Source: Paraeggerthella hongkongensis (lineage in GTDB: Bacteria; Actinomycetota; Coriobacteriia; Coriobacteriales; Eggerthellaceae). From it: a stretch of DNA of 64,000 nt. Each line of letters starts with the position of its first letter. Position 1 is the first letter of the stretch. Positions 17,558 to 25,378 of this stretch are shown piece after piece. The notes beneath the pieces were generated by a model. It made no database searches. It had not been told where the DNA came from and saw only the letters and a program-made list of their open reading frames with translations. The translations under genes were made by a program, and so were the position numbers. Location: NCBI RefSeq assembly GCF_003340345.1, contig NZ_PPTQ01000005.1:24312-88311 (forward strand), written 5' to 3'.

Positions 17558-18210
17558 TGCACGTGAATCGCCTGATTATATGCGGGTCTCCGCGCGCGCG
17601 AGGTCGTAGCGCGGCCTTGTGCGAGGCGATTCGGTGGGCGTACGAGGATGCGTGCCCCGACGATCGCGTCGACGTGGTCATGCTGTCCGACGTGCATATC
17701 GCGCCGTGCACGGGGTGCGATGTGTGCAGGCGAAACGTGCCCGGGCGCGACGAGCTGTACTGCATCATCGCCGACGATATGGTGCGCGTTCGCCGGCTGC
17801 TCAACGAGTGCGATCAGCTTGTCGTGGTGACGCCGGTGTACTTTGCCGGGGTCCCCGCGCAGTTCAAGTCGTTTCTCGATCGGCTGCAACCTTACTTTTG
17901 GACGAATCGCCGTCAAGAGCGGAAGCGCCCCGCTGACCTGCACGTGGTGGGGGAGGGCGGCGATCCGCACGGATTCGGCCCGCTTGTGGGCACCGTGCGA
18001 TCGGCTTTGGCCGTGGCGGGGCTTCGGCTGGATACGGTGCATGATTGGGTGGGCCTTATTCCGCCTGATGGCAGCGTGCCCGAAGGTACTGACGTTTTGA
18101 CGGGCGGGCGCGTGCACCCCGCTTCGGCTTACACGTGCTCGGGCCCCGATGGCGTCCATCCGCGTGCGGTCGAGCCGCGCGCCGAAACTGCGACAGGAGA
18201 TTCGCTATGA
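17557..18210 (+). CDS. flavodoxin-fold NADPH-dependent FMN reductase-like protein
   Basis: 217 residues, with an ATG overlapping the tatD stop (TGATG). It begins NRLIICGSPRARGRSAAL, the FMN phosphate-binding loop of the NADPH_FMN_red/Flavodoxin_2 superfamily. CTGCDVCRRN at about 46-55 is the Cys cluster frequent in the anaerobic iron-sulfur flavoprotein-like subgroup. VVVTPVYFAGVPAQFKSFLDR is the conserved strand-helix after it. The gene overlaps rsmA by ATGA, so it is translated with it. Its electron partner is unknown. Confidence 0.85.
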   Translation: MHVNRLIICGSPRARGRSAALCEAIRWAYEDACPDDRVDVVMLSDVHIAPCTGCDVCRRNVPGRDELYCIIADDMVRVRRLLNECDQLVVVTPVYFAGVPAQFKSFLDRLQPYFWTNRRQERKRPADLHVVGEGGDPHGFGPLVGTVRSALAVAGLRLDTVHDWVGLIPPDGSVPEGTDVLTGGRVHPASAYTCSGPDGVHPRAVEPRAETATGDSL

Positions 18211-19100
18211 CCAAGCTTTCGCCTTTGGCGAGCGTGGCTGAAACGCGTGCGGTTCTGGAAGCGCACGGCTTGACGACCAAGTACTCGCTTGGCCAGAACT
18301 TCCTCATCAACGACGCTATCCTGCAAAAGATCGTCGCGCTGTCCCAGGTGTCCGAAAGCGACGACGTGTTGGAGGTGGGCCCCGGAATCGGGACGCTTAC
18401 CATCGCTTTGCTGAAGCATGCGGGGCGCGTCGCGTCGGTCGAGCGCGATGCGGATCTGCCTGCCGTGCTGGCGGAAACGCTTGCGCCCTGGGCGGACCGC
18501 TTTACGCTGATCAGCAAGGATGCGCTTGATTTGCGCACCGAGGACTTGCCGTTTTCCCCGACCAAGCTGGTAGCGAATCTTCCGTATGCGGTTGCCGCCA
18601 CCGTGGTGCTCGATTACTTCGAGGGCTTTGCGTCGCTGGAAAGCGCCACCGTTATGGTGCAGAAGGAAGTTGCCGACCGCATGGCGGCGCAGCCCGGCAC
18701 CAAAACGTACGGCGCGTACACCGTCAAGCTGCGCCTGTACGCGGAGCCGGCGGGTCGTTTTGCGGTGGGGCCGGGCAACTTCTTCCCGCCTCCGCGCGTG
18801 GAAAGCGCGGTCCTGCGGCTCGATCGTCGTCCCGTGTTCGACGAGGCTGGCGATCCGCTTGACGCCGTCGCCCTCAAGGCTGCTGCCGTGATGGCGGACG
18901 CATCGTTCGCGACGCGCCGCAAGACCATAGCGAATTCGTGCAAGACGTATTTCGGCGGGCGCGGTGCCGAGGGCGCGCGCGTGATCGAGCGCCTGCCCGA
19001 ACTGCTTGATCACGCCGGCATCGATCCCAAGCGTCGTGGAGAAACCCTTGACCTGCCCGAGTTCATCAAGCTGGGAGCTGCTTTGCAGCAAATCGTTTAG
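18207..19100 (+). CDS. rsmA: 16S rRNA (adenine(1518)-N6/adenine(1519)-N6)-dimethyltransferase RsmA
   Basis: 297 residues. KYSLGQNFLIND is the KsgA N-terminal motif, VLEVGPGIGTLT the SAM-binding motif I, and NLPYAV motif IV. FFPPPRVESAVLRL and SFATRRKTIANSC are C-terminal signatures. It dimethylates two adenines in helix 45 of 16S rRNA during small-subunit maturation. It is the last gene of the metG-tatD-reductase-rsmA run and ends at a terminator. Confidence 0.96.
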   Translation: MTKLSPLASVAETRAVLEAHGLTTKYSLGQNFLINDAILQKIVALSQVSESDDVLEVGPGIGTLTIALLKHAGRVASVERDADLPAVLAETLAPWADRFTLISKDALDLRTEDLPFSPTKLVANLPYAVAATVVLDYFEGFASLESATVMVQKEVADRMAAQPGTKTYGAYTVKLRLYAEPAGRFAVGPGNFFPPPRVESAVLRLDRRPVFDEAGDPLDAVALKAAAVMADASFATRRKTIANSCKTYFGGRGAEGARVIERLPELLDHAGIDPKRRGETLDLPEFIKLGAALQQIV

Positions 19101-19172
19101 GGGCGAAGCGGGGAGGCGGAGCCCGTGAGCCAGGGGAGACGCCTCGCCGGCGCAGCGCTCTTGCCTTGTTGC

Positions 19173-19199
19173 GGGCGGGTCAACGACCCGCCCATTTCT
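19173..19199 (+). terminator. terminator after rsmA
   Basis: GGGCGGGTC (19173-19181), loop AAC, GACCCGCCC (19185-19193), then ATTTCT. It can serve the converging small gene as well. Confidence 0.7.
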
Positions 19200-19205
19200 C
19201 GCGTC

Positions 19206-19427
19206 TTAGGCTGCGTTCTCGAAAGCTTGCAGCAGCTTTTTCCTGAGCGCCTTGCCTTTTCCGCATTTGGGGTTTGCGAGCGGACATGACTTTTTGCAAC
19301 AAGGGCATGTCCGCCCCTCAATCGGGCTTCCGCTCTTTTTCGCGGAAGCCTTCTTGCTTTTCTCGACGGCCTTCGCGGATTTTTTCTTCTTGGCGGCTTT
19401 CTTCTCCTGATCGCGTTTCTTTCCCAT
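19206..19427 (-). CDS. small Lys-rich Cys4 protein
   Basis: 73 residues, with an ATG after AGCAGGAAGC. The N-terminal half is almost entirely Lys/Ala/Glu (MGKKRDQEKKAAKKKKSAK), like a nucleic-acid-binding tail. The C-terminal half carries CPCCKKSCPLANPKCGKG, with five cysteines that could bind zinc or a metal cluster. I do not recognise a characterised family. It is transcribed divergently from veg, with a 12-bp inverted repeat just upstream. Confidence 0.7.
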   Translation of the reverse strand: MGKKRDQEKKAAKKKKSAKAVEKSKKASAKKSGSPIEGRTCPCCKKSCPLANPKCGKGKALRKKLLQAFENAA

Positions 19428-19446
19428 GGTGCTTCCTGCTCGTCCT

Positions 19447-19485
19447 CGTCCTTATATGATGCCAATAAAGTAGCATATAAGGACG
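19447..19485. promoter_or_regulatory. perfect 12-bp inverted repeat upstream of the Cys4 protein gene
   Basis: CGTCCTTATATG (19447-19458) and CATATAAGGACG (19474-19485) flank a 15-bp spacer, 20 bp upstream of the small gene's start codon. It may be an operator or a 5' UTR hairpin. Confidence 0.5.
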
Positions 19486-19639
19486 AAGCTTGTGAACGAG
19501 CAAAACGAAAGCGACATAGTTTACCTAAGAAAACATTGCATAGATCACGCGAGCGATTCTGCATGAAAAAGGTTGTAAGGGGCTGAAAACATGCGAATTA
19601 AGGGGGATTCGTGCAGATTTCCCTCTGTATTGACTGTAA

Positions 19640-19648
19640 TGGTATAAT
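19640..19648 (+). promoter_or_regulatory. extended -10 promoter of veg
   Basis: TGGTATAAT is a perfect extended -10 element 47 bp before the veg start codon. No -35 is evident at 17 bp. Confidence 0.65.
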
Positions 19649-19694
19649 TTTAATTTGTTATCTCTGTATATAGCATAAGCGAGAAAGAGTGAGC

Positions 19695-20030
19695 ATGGAT
19701 TTAGCGAAACAAGCCAAAATCGTCGACTCCATTCATGATACGTTACATGACTTCGTCGGTCAACGCCTAAAAGTGCGTGCCAACATGGGCCGCTCCAAGA
19801 TTGTTGAGAGCGAAGGCGTGCTCATGCAGGTGCACCCTCAGTTGTTCATCCTGGAGGTCGATCGCAAGCGCGGGCGCACCGCTCGTCAGTCCTACCAGTA
19901 CGTTGACGTTCTGACCGGCATGGTTGAGCTTTCCCAGAACGGCGAGCCGCTGTTCGAGCCCTTCGTGCCCGAGGCCGAAGGCGCCGTTTCCGAGGTTAGC
20001 CCCGCTGAGGGAGAGAAAGTACTTTCCTAG
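19695..20030 (+). CDS. veg: Veg family protein
   Basis: 111 residues from ATG 19695, preceded by GAGAAAGAG; a GTG at 19689 is the alternative. HDFVGQRLKVRANMGRSKIVESEGVLMQVHPQLFILEV and SYQYVDVLTGMVEL match the Veg family. In Bacillus subtilis, Veg is a highly expressed protein that stimulates biofilm matrix genes and lies close to rsmA (ksgA), as it does here. It is a small SH3-like cytosolic protein; its biochemical role is unresolved. Confidence 0.9.
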   Translation: MDLAKQAKIVDSIHDTLHDFVGQRLKVRANMGRSKIVESEGVLMQVHPQLFILEVDRKRGRTARQSYQYVDVLTGMVELSQNGEPLFEPFVPEAEGAVSEVSPAEGEKVLS

Positions 20031-20053
20031 CCTTTTGGCATACTTATAGAGAA

Positions 20054-20086
20054 GGCGGGCACCGTGCGAACGGGCCCGCCTTTCGT
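20054..20086 (+). terminator. terminator after veg
   Basis: GGCGGGC (20054-20060) and GCCCGCC (20074-20080) pair around a 13-nt loop, then TTTCGTTTC. Confidence 0.75.
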
Positions 20087-20108
20087 TTCGAGTCGCTTGA
20101 CGCTTGGC

Positions 20109-21092
20109 CTACGCTTCGATCACGTTGCCTTCGGCGTTGACGAAGTACGCGGCAAGGATGGCGGGATGCTTGCGAGCGAAAGCGCATCCGCGCTCTATGC
20201 CCAGCGCCAGCAGCGTGGTCGAGTATCCTTCGGCGTCAATCGATCGGCGCGCGAGCACGGTTGCGCCCGCTGCGTCGGTTTGGACGGGGTACCCTGTTTC
20301 CGGGTTCAGGATATGATGGTACAGCGCGCCGTTCCGGGTGAAGCACCGCTCGTACACGCCGCTTGTTACTGCGGAAGCTTCCCTGATCGCAACAGCTCCT
20401 ACCAGTGCATGCTTGTCGCGCGGGTCTTGCAACCCGATGCGCCAAGGGCTTCCGTCCGGCTTTTGCCCGTGCGCAACCACGTTGCCGCCTAAATTCACGA
20501 TGAACGATTCAAGGCCGTGCGATGCCAGGAGTTCCGCCAGGCGATCGGCTATCCATCCCTTGGCTATTCCGCCTACGTCCACTGCCGCTTGCGGGTCGTC
20601 GAGCCGTGCTTCCCAGCCGCCGTCTGCTTGCTCCACGTGCACGCCGCGCCAATTCACATGGGAAAGGGCTTCCACCAAGGTTATTTGATCAGGTATGACG
20701 CCCTTGTGGAAGTCCCAGAGGCGCACTGCGGCCCCCATGGTGATGTCGAACCGCCCTTCGCTGTCCGCGCAGTAGCGTAAAGCTTCGTTCAGAAGCTGGG
20801 CAGTATCGGCTCCAATGGGCGTCGACGCCCCCTCGGCAGCGTTGAGGCGCGCTATGTCCGAATGGGGAAGCGTGCGCGACAGCGATCGCTCGAACGAGCG
20901 GCAGGCAGCGCGCGCGTCTTCGAACGCGGTGCGGCATCGATCGGGGTCGGCGTAGGCTTGCAACGTGACGACGGTGTTGAACGCATAGAACCGATGCGTC
21001 ATCATTCCGGTGTCGCTGGGGCCGTGCGTTTCGTGCTCGTGCTCGAGCGGTATCGCGTCGCGCTTGGGCGCGCCTGTTTCGAAAGTATCCAT
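20109..21092 (-). CDS. apbE: FAD:protein FMN transferase ApbE
   Basis: 327 residues from ATG 21092. FYAFNTVVTLQAY, ALRYCADSEGRFDITMGAAVRLWDF, AAVDVGGIAKGWIADRLAELL, VNLGGNVVAHG and SGVYERCF...YHHILNPETGYPV are ordered ApbE signatures. It attaches FMN covalently to Thr/Ser of flavoproteins, for example RnfG/NqrC or extracellular flavoenzymes common in this lineage. There is no signal peptide or lipobox, so it is cytosolic or uses another export route. No Shine-Dalgarno is near; TATACT lies 6 bp upstream of the ATG, which would give a leaderless transcript. Confidence 0.93.
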   Translation of the reverse strand: MDTFETGAPKRDAIPLEHEHETHGPSDTGMMTHRFYAFNTVVTLQAYADPDRCRTAFEDARAACRSFERSLSRTLPHSDIARLNAAEGASTPIGADTAQLLNEALRYCADSEGRFDITMGAAVRLWDFHKGVIPDQITLVEALSHVNWRGVHVEQADGGWEARLDDPQAAVDVGGIAKGWIADRLAELLASHGLESFIVNLGGNVVAHGQKPDGSPWRIGLQDPRDKHALVGAVAIREASAVTSGVYERCFTRNGALYHHILNPETGYPVQTDAAGATVLARRSIDAEGYSTTLLALGIERGCAFARKHPAILAAYFVNAEGNVIEA

Positions 21093-21234
21093 GCGCACAG
21101 TATACGGCAAAGCCCTTCACCGGGACGTTCGCTTCCTGCGGCAAGGAGCTTCCCGGACTTTTTGCAGACTGCTGCCTGATAGGAACAGCAAGCGGAACTT
21201 TCTTGTGCGGTTGCGACTGCGACTCGCCTTGGAG

Positions 21235-21423
21235 CTAGTCTTGCGGCTCTGAGGTGGAAACGTTCTGGCGGGCAATGCTGGATTGCTCGCTGATGGCGCG
21301 CACCACGTCGTCTCTCAGCGAGGGCACGTCGTCGGTCGAGTCCGCGGTGTCGAAAAGCGACGCGATGGCTTGCGAGAGTTCGATGATGCGGAGGTTCAGC
21401 TCGCGATCTGAAGATGTTCCCAT
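21235..21423 (-). CDS. hypothetical 62-residue acidic protein
   Basis: ATG at 21423 follows AAGGAAGGAAACGATC, a good Shine-Dalgarno. The sequence begins MGTSSDRELNLRIIELSQAI and is predicted helical and acidic; no cysteines or membrane segment. No family recognised. It lies downstream of the LysR gene on the same strand and could be cotranscribed. Confidence 0.6.
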   Translation of the reverse strand: MGTSSDRELNLRIIELSQAIASLFDTADSTDDVPSLRDDVVRAISEQSSIARQNVSTSEPQD

Positions 21424-21457
21424 GATCGTTTCCTTCCTTCTTTCGCTTGGCTTGTCG

Positions 21458-22390
21458 TCAATGATGCTCGGGCATGGCTTGCGGTTTTCTTCTTAGGCGC
21501 GTGACGATGCCAAGCAGGTAGCGCTCTACTTGGAGCATCGCTTTGTTGGCATTGCCGCTTGCGTGCACGAAGCAAAGTGGGATGGAGATAAGATCTTCGG
21601 GTGCAAGGGGCAGCGCAACGGCGTTCGGATAGAGTTCTTGCAAGGCTGGATCGTCGATGACGAACACCGCACCGTGCTCTTTGTCGAGAAAGCGCCGATG
21701 GGCCTCAACGAACGGTTCGAGCATAGTGTAGCTTGGCTCGACGTTCTTCGCACGAAGGTGGTCGGCTATGACGCCTTGGCAGTACCTGATGTCTTCCGGG
21801 GCCGCTAAAGGGGTTTTCCGAAGGTCCTCAAGGTGAATCGCGCTTCTTGATGCAAGCGGATGGTTTTGCGACACCATCAGGGACGGCTGAACGGAATGCA
21901 GCTTTATGCAAGTGATGTTCGGCTTGGTCACGCGGCCGAGGATGACGGCGCCGTCGATGAGTCCTTCTTCGACGGCGGACAATCCCGTGCTGCCCGCGTT
22001 GAACGACAAAGACATCTTTATCTGAGGGTACGACGCGTTGAATGCCGAAAAGTCTTGGACGTGCAGCACGTTCCCTCGGCAGGGCGAGCACGCCACGGAC
22101 ACCGCTGCCCGGCCTTCTTTCGATTGCCCGGCTGCGTGGTCTTTCGCGAGCGATTCCAGGTCCGCCAAGCAGCAGAGCACTTCCGATGCGCGTATACAGA
22201 ACAGGCGGCCGAACTCGGTGGGCTCGACGGCACGTCCCGTCTTTTCGCAAAGACATACGTGGAGTTCGCGCTCTAGGTCGCCAACGGCTTTGGAGATTGC
22301 TTGCGGCGTCACGAAAAGCTTCTTTGCAGCCATGGAGAAACTGCCGTATCGCACGGTGGTTACGAAGTATTCCAGCTGACTGATGTTCAT
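21458..22390 (-). CDS. LysR-family transcriptional regulator
   Basis: 310 residues. The winged HTH is at 1-60: MNISQLEYFVTTVRYGSFSMAAKKLFVTPQAISKAVGDLE. The remainder is a LysR substrate-binding domain with SLSFNAGSTGLSAVEEGLIDGAVI at the typical hinge. It is divergent from the radical-SAM maturase gene across a 290-bp AT-rich region that contains a 32-bp palindrome, so it very probably controls that operon. The effector is unknown. Confidence 0.9.
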   Translation of the reverse strand: MNISQLEYFVTTVRYGSFSMAAKKLFVTPQAISKAVGDLERELHVCLCEKTGRAVEPTEFGRLFCIRASEVLCCLADLESLAKDHAAGQSKEGRAAVSVACSPCRGNVLHVQDFSAFNASYPQIKMSLSFNAGSTGLSAVEEGLIDGAVILGRVTKPNITCIKLHSVQPSLMVSQNHPLASRSAIHLEDLRKTPLAAPEDIRYCQGVIADHLRAKNVEPSYTMLEPFVEAHRRFLDKEHGAVFVIDDPALQELYPNAVALPLAPEDLISIPLCFVHASGNANKAMLQVERYLLGIVTRLRRKPQAMPEHH

Positions 22391-22517
22391 GGACGTCGTT
22401 CTTTCGAAGGGTTGGCCTCTCTGGTTCGCTCAGGTATAAATTTATCATAAAACATTAAATTGCTGTGTAGTTTTGCGAGTAAATGGATTGAATAAAGCCC
22501 CAGATGATAGCCGTAAT

Positions 22518-22549
22518 TTCAATACGTAATCCCTGGATTACATATTGAA
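22518..22549. promoter_or_regulatory. LysR-type operator palindrome in the divergent region
   Basis: TTCAATA-C-GTAATCC, then CT, then GGATTAC-A-TATTGAA: a 32-bp near-perfect inverted repeat between divergently transcribed lysR and the maturase. The rest of 22391-22680 is AT-rich with no gene. Confidence 0.7.
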
Positions 22550-22680
22550 GCTAACTATCATATATCAATTGTTTTGCTTGCAACATTTGATTGATCGTTG
22601 GTACGTTTTGTTTTTTTGGGGCAAGGGGGCCGCCACCATAATGCTTGACGTAAGCGATTCGACTGCGACGAGGAGCGTGT

Positions 22681-23928
22681 ATGAAATTCGCCGAGGGTGT
22701 TGTTTCGTTCGAGTTTGCGGGAGTGACGCTTGTGGGGTGTCTTTCGACGGGGTACGTGATTGGCCTGGACGAGGCGGGTGCGGGCGTTTGCGCGCGCATG
22801 TTCAAGGAAAACGTGCCGGTGGAAGACGTTTCCGCTGTCGATCCTCTGCTGCTTGAGCACTTGGTCAAGGGAGGGTTCTTTCAGGAGGCCGTTGCGTCCG
22901 AGCGCGTGCTTTCCGCCTATCTTCACGTTACGCAACGCTGCAATTTGACGTGCGCTGGGTGCTATTCCTTGGATGATCAGCGCAATGCGCTTGACGACGC
23001 TCCTCTTGCCGATGTTTTGCGCGGCGTGGACGAGCTGGCTGTCGCCGGCGCATCGAGGTTGGTTGTTTCGGGTGGCGAACCGTTTTTGCGCGACGATCTT
23101 CCCTCTATTGTCGAGCATGCGAAGCGAACATGCGGCATGGCGTCGGTGACGGTGCTTTCCAACGGAACGTGCATGTCCTGTGCCGCTTTGGAGCGCATGG
23201 CGCCTTTTGTCGACTGCGTGTCCGTATCGTTCGATGGATGTTCTGAGGGCTCGCGGGCGTACATTCGTGGAAAGCAGCGTTTTTCCGAGCTGGTCGAAGC
23301 GGTGCGCATGGTGCGCGAAGCGGGCATCGCCGCGCATATTATCCCGACGGTTCATGCGCGCAACGTGAACGATCTTGCCGATTACGTGAGGCTGTCCAGG
23401 GATCTGGGAGCAACGCTCAACTTCAGCCTGCTTACTTGCGAGCCATCCGACGAGGTTTTGGGAGGTTTGCTGCCGGGGGATGAAGAACTGCGCATGCTGG
23501 GTCGCTCTTTGCTGACGCTCGGAGAAGGCAAGCCGGTTCCCGCCATGGACGCGCCGGTGGGGATGAGCCTGTCGGTTCGTCGAAACTGCGGGGCTGGCCA
23601 CAACACGCTGAGCATTGCCGCTGATGGGACGATATATCCTTGCCACATGCTGCATCGTGGCGAATATGCGATGGGCAATGCGTTTTCCGGATCGGTGGCC
23701 GAGGCGCTCAGGTCAAACGTGTCGCGGATGTTCCGCATGCTCGACGCGGCGGAGTTCGAGGACTGCGGAGCGTGCCGCTATGTGCGAATCTGCGGGGGTG
23801 GCTGTCGGGCCCGCTCGCTGTTCGAATCGGGCGATTTGGAATCGAAGGATTCCTATTGCCTGATGACCCAGGCGTTTTACGATGCCTTGGGTCGAGCCAT
23901 GTCCGAGTCCATTCAGGGAAGGAGGTAG
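22681..23928 (+). CDS. radical SAM/SPASM peptide maturase
   Basis: 415 residues, ATG after GAGGAG. Residues 1-75 form a small N-terminal domain (MKFAEGVVSFEFAGVTLVGC...) of the size and position of a peptide-recognition domain. Cys87, Cys91 and Cys94 in CNLTCAGC are the radical SAM CxxxCxxC, followed by VVSGGEPFLR. The SPASM region has Cys303, 321, 362, 365, 371, 375 and 393, seven cysteines in the usual CX17C...CX2CX5CX3CX17C order for two extra 4Fe-4S clusters. Such enzymes install thioether, C-C or ether links in ribosomal peptides. The next ORF, 4 bp on, is a 27-residue peptide that is the likely substrate. Confidence 0.9.
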   Translation: MKFAEGVVSFEFAGVTLVGCLSTGYVIGLDEAGAGVCARMFKENVPVEDVSAVDPLLLEHLVKGGFFQEAVASERVLSAYLHVTQRCNLTCAGCYSLDDQRNALDDAPLADVLRGVDELAVAGASRLVVSGGEPFLRDDLPSIVEHAKRTCGMASVTVLSNGTCMSCAALERMAPFVDCVSVSFDGCSEGSRAYIRGKQRFSELVEAVRMVREAGIAAHIIPTVHARNVNDLADYVRLSRDLGATLNFSLLTCEPSDEVLGGLLPGDEELRMLGRSLLTLGEGKPVPAMDAPVGMSLSVRRNCGAGHNTLSIAADGTIYPCHMLHRGEYAMGNAFSGSVAEALRSNVSRMFRMLDAAEFEDCGACRYVRICGGGCRARSLFESGDLESKDSYCLMTQAFYDALGRAMSESIQGRR

Positions 23929-23932
23929 GCCC

Positions 23933-24016
23933 ATGCTGTTCTATAGCGATGTCGATCCGAAAGCGATCTGCTATCCTATTGGCATTAACGGTTCTTGCTT
24001 TGCAATAGGCATCTAG
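23933..24016 (+). CDS. candidate RiPP precursor, 27 residues
   Basis: Starts 4 bp after the maturase stop, with GGAAGGAGG as its Shine-Dalgarno inside the maturase 3' end. The peptide begins MLFYSDVDPKAI and ends with two similar modules, CYPIGI and CFAIGI, separated by NGS. Each module has one Cys followed by an aromatic residue and a C-terminal IGI. An intrinsic terminator follows 8 bp after the stop. Size, repetition, Cys content and position next to a SPASM maturase support a precursor. The leader is very short (about 12 residues). The modification type and processing protease are unknown. Confidence 0.7.
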   Translation: MLFYSDVDPKAICYPIGINGSCFAIGI

Positions 24017-24023
24017 ATCGGTT

Positions 24024-24050
24024 GGCGGGGAGGGTTCTTCCCGCCTTCTT
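24024..24050 (+). terminator. terminator or attenuator after the candidate precursor
   Basis: GGCGGGGAG (24024-24032), loop GGTT, CTTCCCGCC (24037-24045), then TTCTT. It would limit readthrough from the maturase/peptide pair into the DUF2975 gene. Confidence 0.65.
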
Positions 24051-24126
24051 AAGTTGCCGCGATCGAGATGTGCGATCGGCGCAGAGCTTGCACCGTCGTG
24101 ATTTGTTTTCGGAAGGGGATGTGGGC

Positions 24127-24642
24127 ATGTTCGGCGGTGAGCCTCTATCGGTGGAAGATTCTTTGGCCAGGACGGGCAGGGTGTGCAAGACGATCAGCTT
24201 GCTCATGAAGGTTGTTTTCGTGTTGCTTTGCGCGTGGTGGCTGGCTTCTGCGAGCGTGATGGCTTTCTCGCTGATTGTCCCGGGCTTTTACGATTACGCG
24301 GTCACCCTCCCGTTTTTTCTGGTGTACATTGCCTCTTCGGCGGCGATGGCCACGGTTTGCGTGACGCTTATCAAGGTGTTTTCGGACGCATCGAAGGGCC
24401 GGTCTCCTTTTACCATGCTTCAGGTTCGCCGTCTGAGGGTTGTGTCGGCGTTCTTCCTGGTATACGCCGTGCTTGAGGTTGTGCTTACCAGCGTTGTCCC
24501 GTTCATGGCGGGCGGCGTTGACGAAGGCTTTGTTCCCACGTTGAACCTTTTTCCCTTTGTTGCTTCGGCGGTCATCTTCGCTTTTTCGTTTGTGTTCAAA
24601 TACGGCGTACTTCTTCAGGAATTCTCGGACGAAACCATATAG
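24127..24642 (+). CDS. DUF2975 family membrane protein
   Basis: 171 residues; ATG 24127 follows GGAAGGGGATG. Four hydrophobic segments: VVFVLLCAWWLASASVMAF, LPFFLVYIASSAAMATVCV, VSAFFLVYAVLEVVLTSV, and FPFVASAVIFAFSFVFKYGVLLQ. The spacing and the RRLRVVSAFF segment match DUF2975 proteins, which are typically paired with a small Xre regulator, as here 8 bp downstream. Function is not known. It may be an accessory or unrelated neighbour of the maturase. Confidence 0.78.
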   Translation: MFGGEPLSVEDSLARTGRVCKTISLLMKVVFVLLCAWWLASASVMAFSLIVPGFYDYAVTLPFFLVYIASSAAMATVCVTLIKVFSDASKGRSPFTMLQVRRLRVVSAFFLVYAVLEVVLTSVVPFMAGGVDEGFVPTLNLFPFVASAVIFAFSFVFKYGVLLQEFSDETI

Positions 24643-24650
24643 GTGGATAC

Positions 24651-24914
24651 ATGCCAGTTGTCCTTACACTTAATAGCGTTATGGCGGACCGGGGCATTTC
24701 GCTGAACGATCTGGCGGATAAGGTCGGCATTACTAACGTGAACTTGTCTCGCATCAAGACGGGCAAGGTGAAGGCCATGCGGTTTTCGACGTTGGGGATG
24801 TTGTGCGAGGTGCTGCAGTGCCAACCTGGCGATATCCTTTCGTATATGTCGGACGAAGAGTATCGGGTCGAGTTCGGCGTCGATCCCTCCGATGATGGGT
24901 ACGCTGAGCCTTGA
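24651..24914 (+). CDS. small Xre-family regulator (YozG/HTH_26-like)
   Basis: 87 residues. The HTH spans about 10-62: MADRGISLNDLADKVGITNVNLSRIKTGKVKAMRFSTLGMLCEVLQCQPGDIL. This is the compact Cro/CI type that accompanies DUF2975 genes. It likely regulates its own small operon. Confidence 0.88.
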   Translation: MPVVLTLNSVMADRGISLNDLADKVGITNVNLSRIKTGKVKAMRFSTLGMLCEVLQCQPGDILSYMSDEEYRVEFGVDPSDDGYAEP

Positions 24915-24971
24915 CGGATTCGGTCCTGGGCCCCGTTCGTGTGCATTTTGCAGAGTGCCGCAAAATGCCAT

Positions 24972-25000
24972 TTGACAAATGGGCCCGATACAGGCAAAAT
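24972..25000 (+). promoter_or_regulatory. promoter of tRNA-Ala
   Basis: TTGACA (24972-24977) is a perfect -35; CAAAAT (24995-25000) follows after exactly 17 bp. The tRNA starts 31 bp downstream. Confidence 0.75.
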
Positions 25001-25030
25001 GTTGCCCCGCGCGATAAGCGCACATACCGT

Positions 25031-25106
25031 GGGGATGTAGCTCAGCTGGGAGAGCACCACGTTCGCAACGTGGGGGTCGAGGGTTCGAATCCCTTCATCT
25101 CCACCA
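25031..25106 (+). tRNA. tRNA-Ala (CGC anticodon)
   Basis: 76 nt including encoded CCA. Acceptor GGGGATG pairs with CATCTCC and contains the G3:U70 pair that identifies alanine tRNAs. The anticodon arm is CCACG-TTCGCAA-CGTGG, putting CGC at 34-36. T-arm GGGTTCGAATCCC is canonical. The 3' part from GGGAGAGCA onward is repeated three times downstream, so this gene is an integration target. Confidence 0.93.
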
Positions 25107-25378
25107 CGGAGAATCAAGCAGGTACCCGAAACGGTACCTGCTTTTGTTTTCATCCTCCATGTCCGAGTCGGATCATTGCTGCAAGGTGGTTCTTTCGGGA
25201 CATTGTACATAAATGATAGATAGTGGTGCCCTAAGCTTTCGTCACACTTTGGTGCATTCTTCTTGTGATCGTTGTGGCGGCTTGTGCTCGGCTTGAGGTG
25301 CTGTTGGTGGTATCGACAATTGAAACATGGTTAAAGTAGCCTATTACGGCATTTAGATTTGAACAAGGGTAGGACTGG

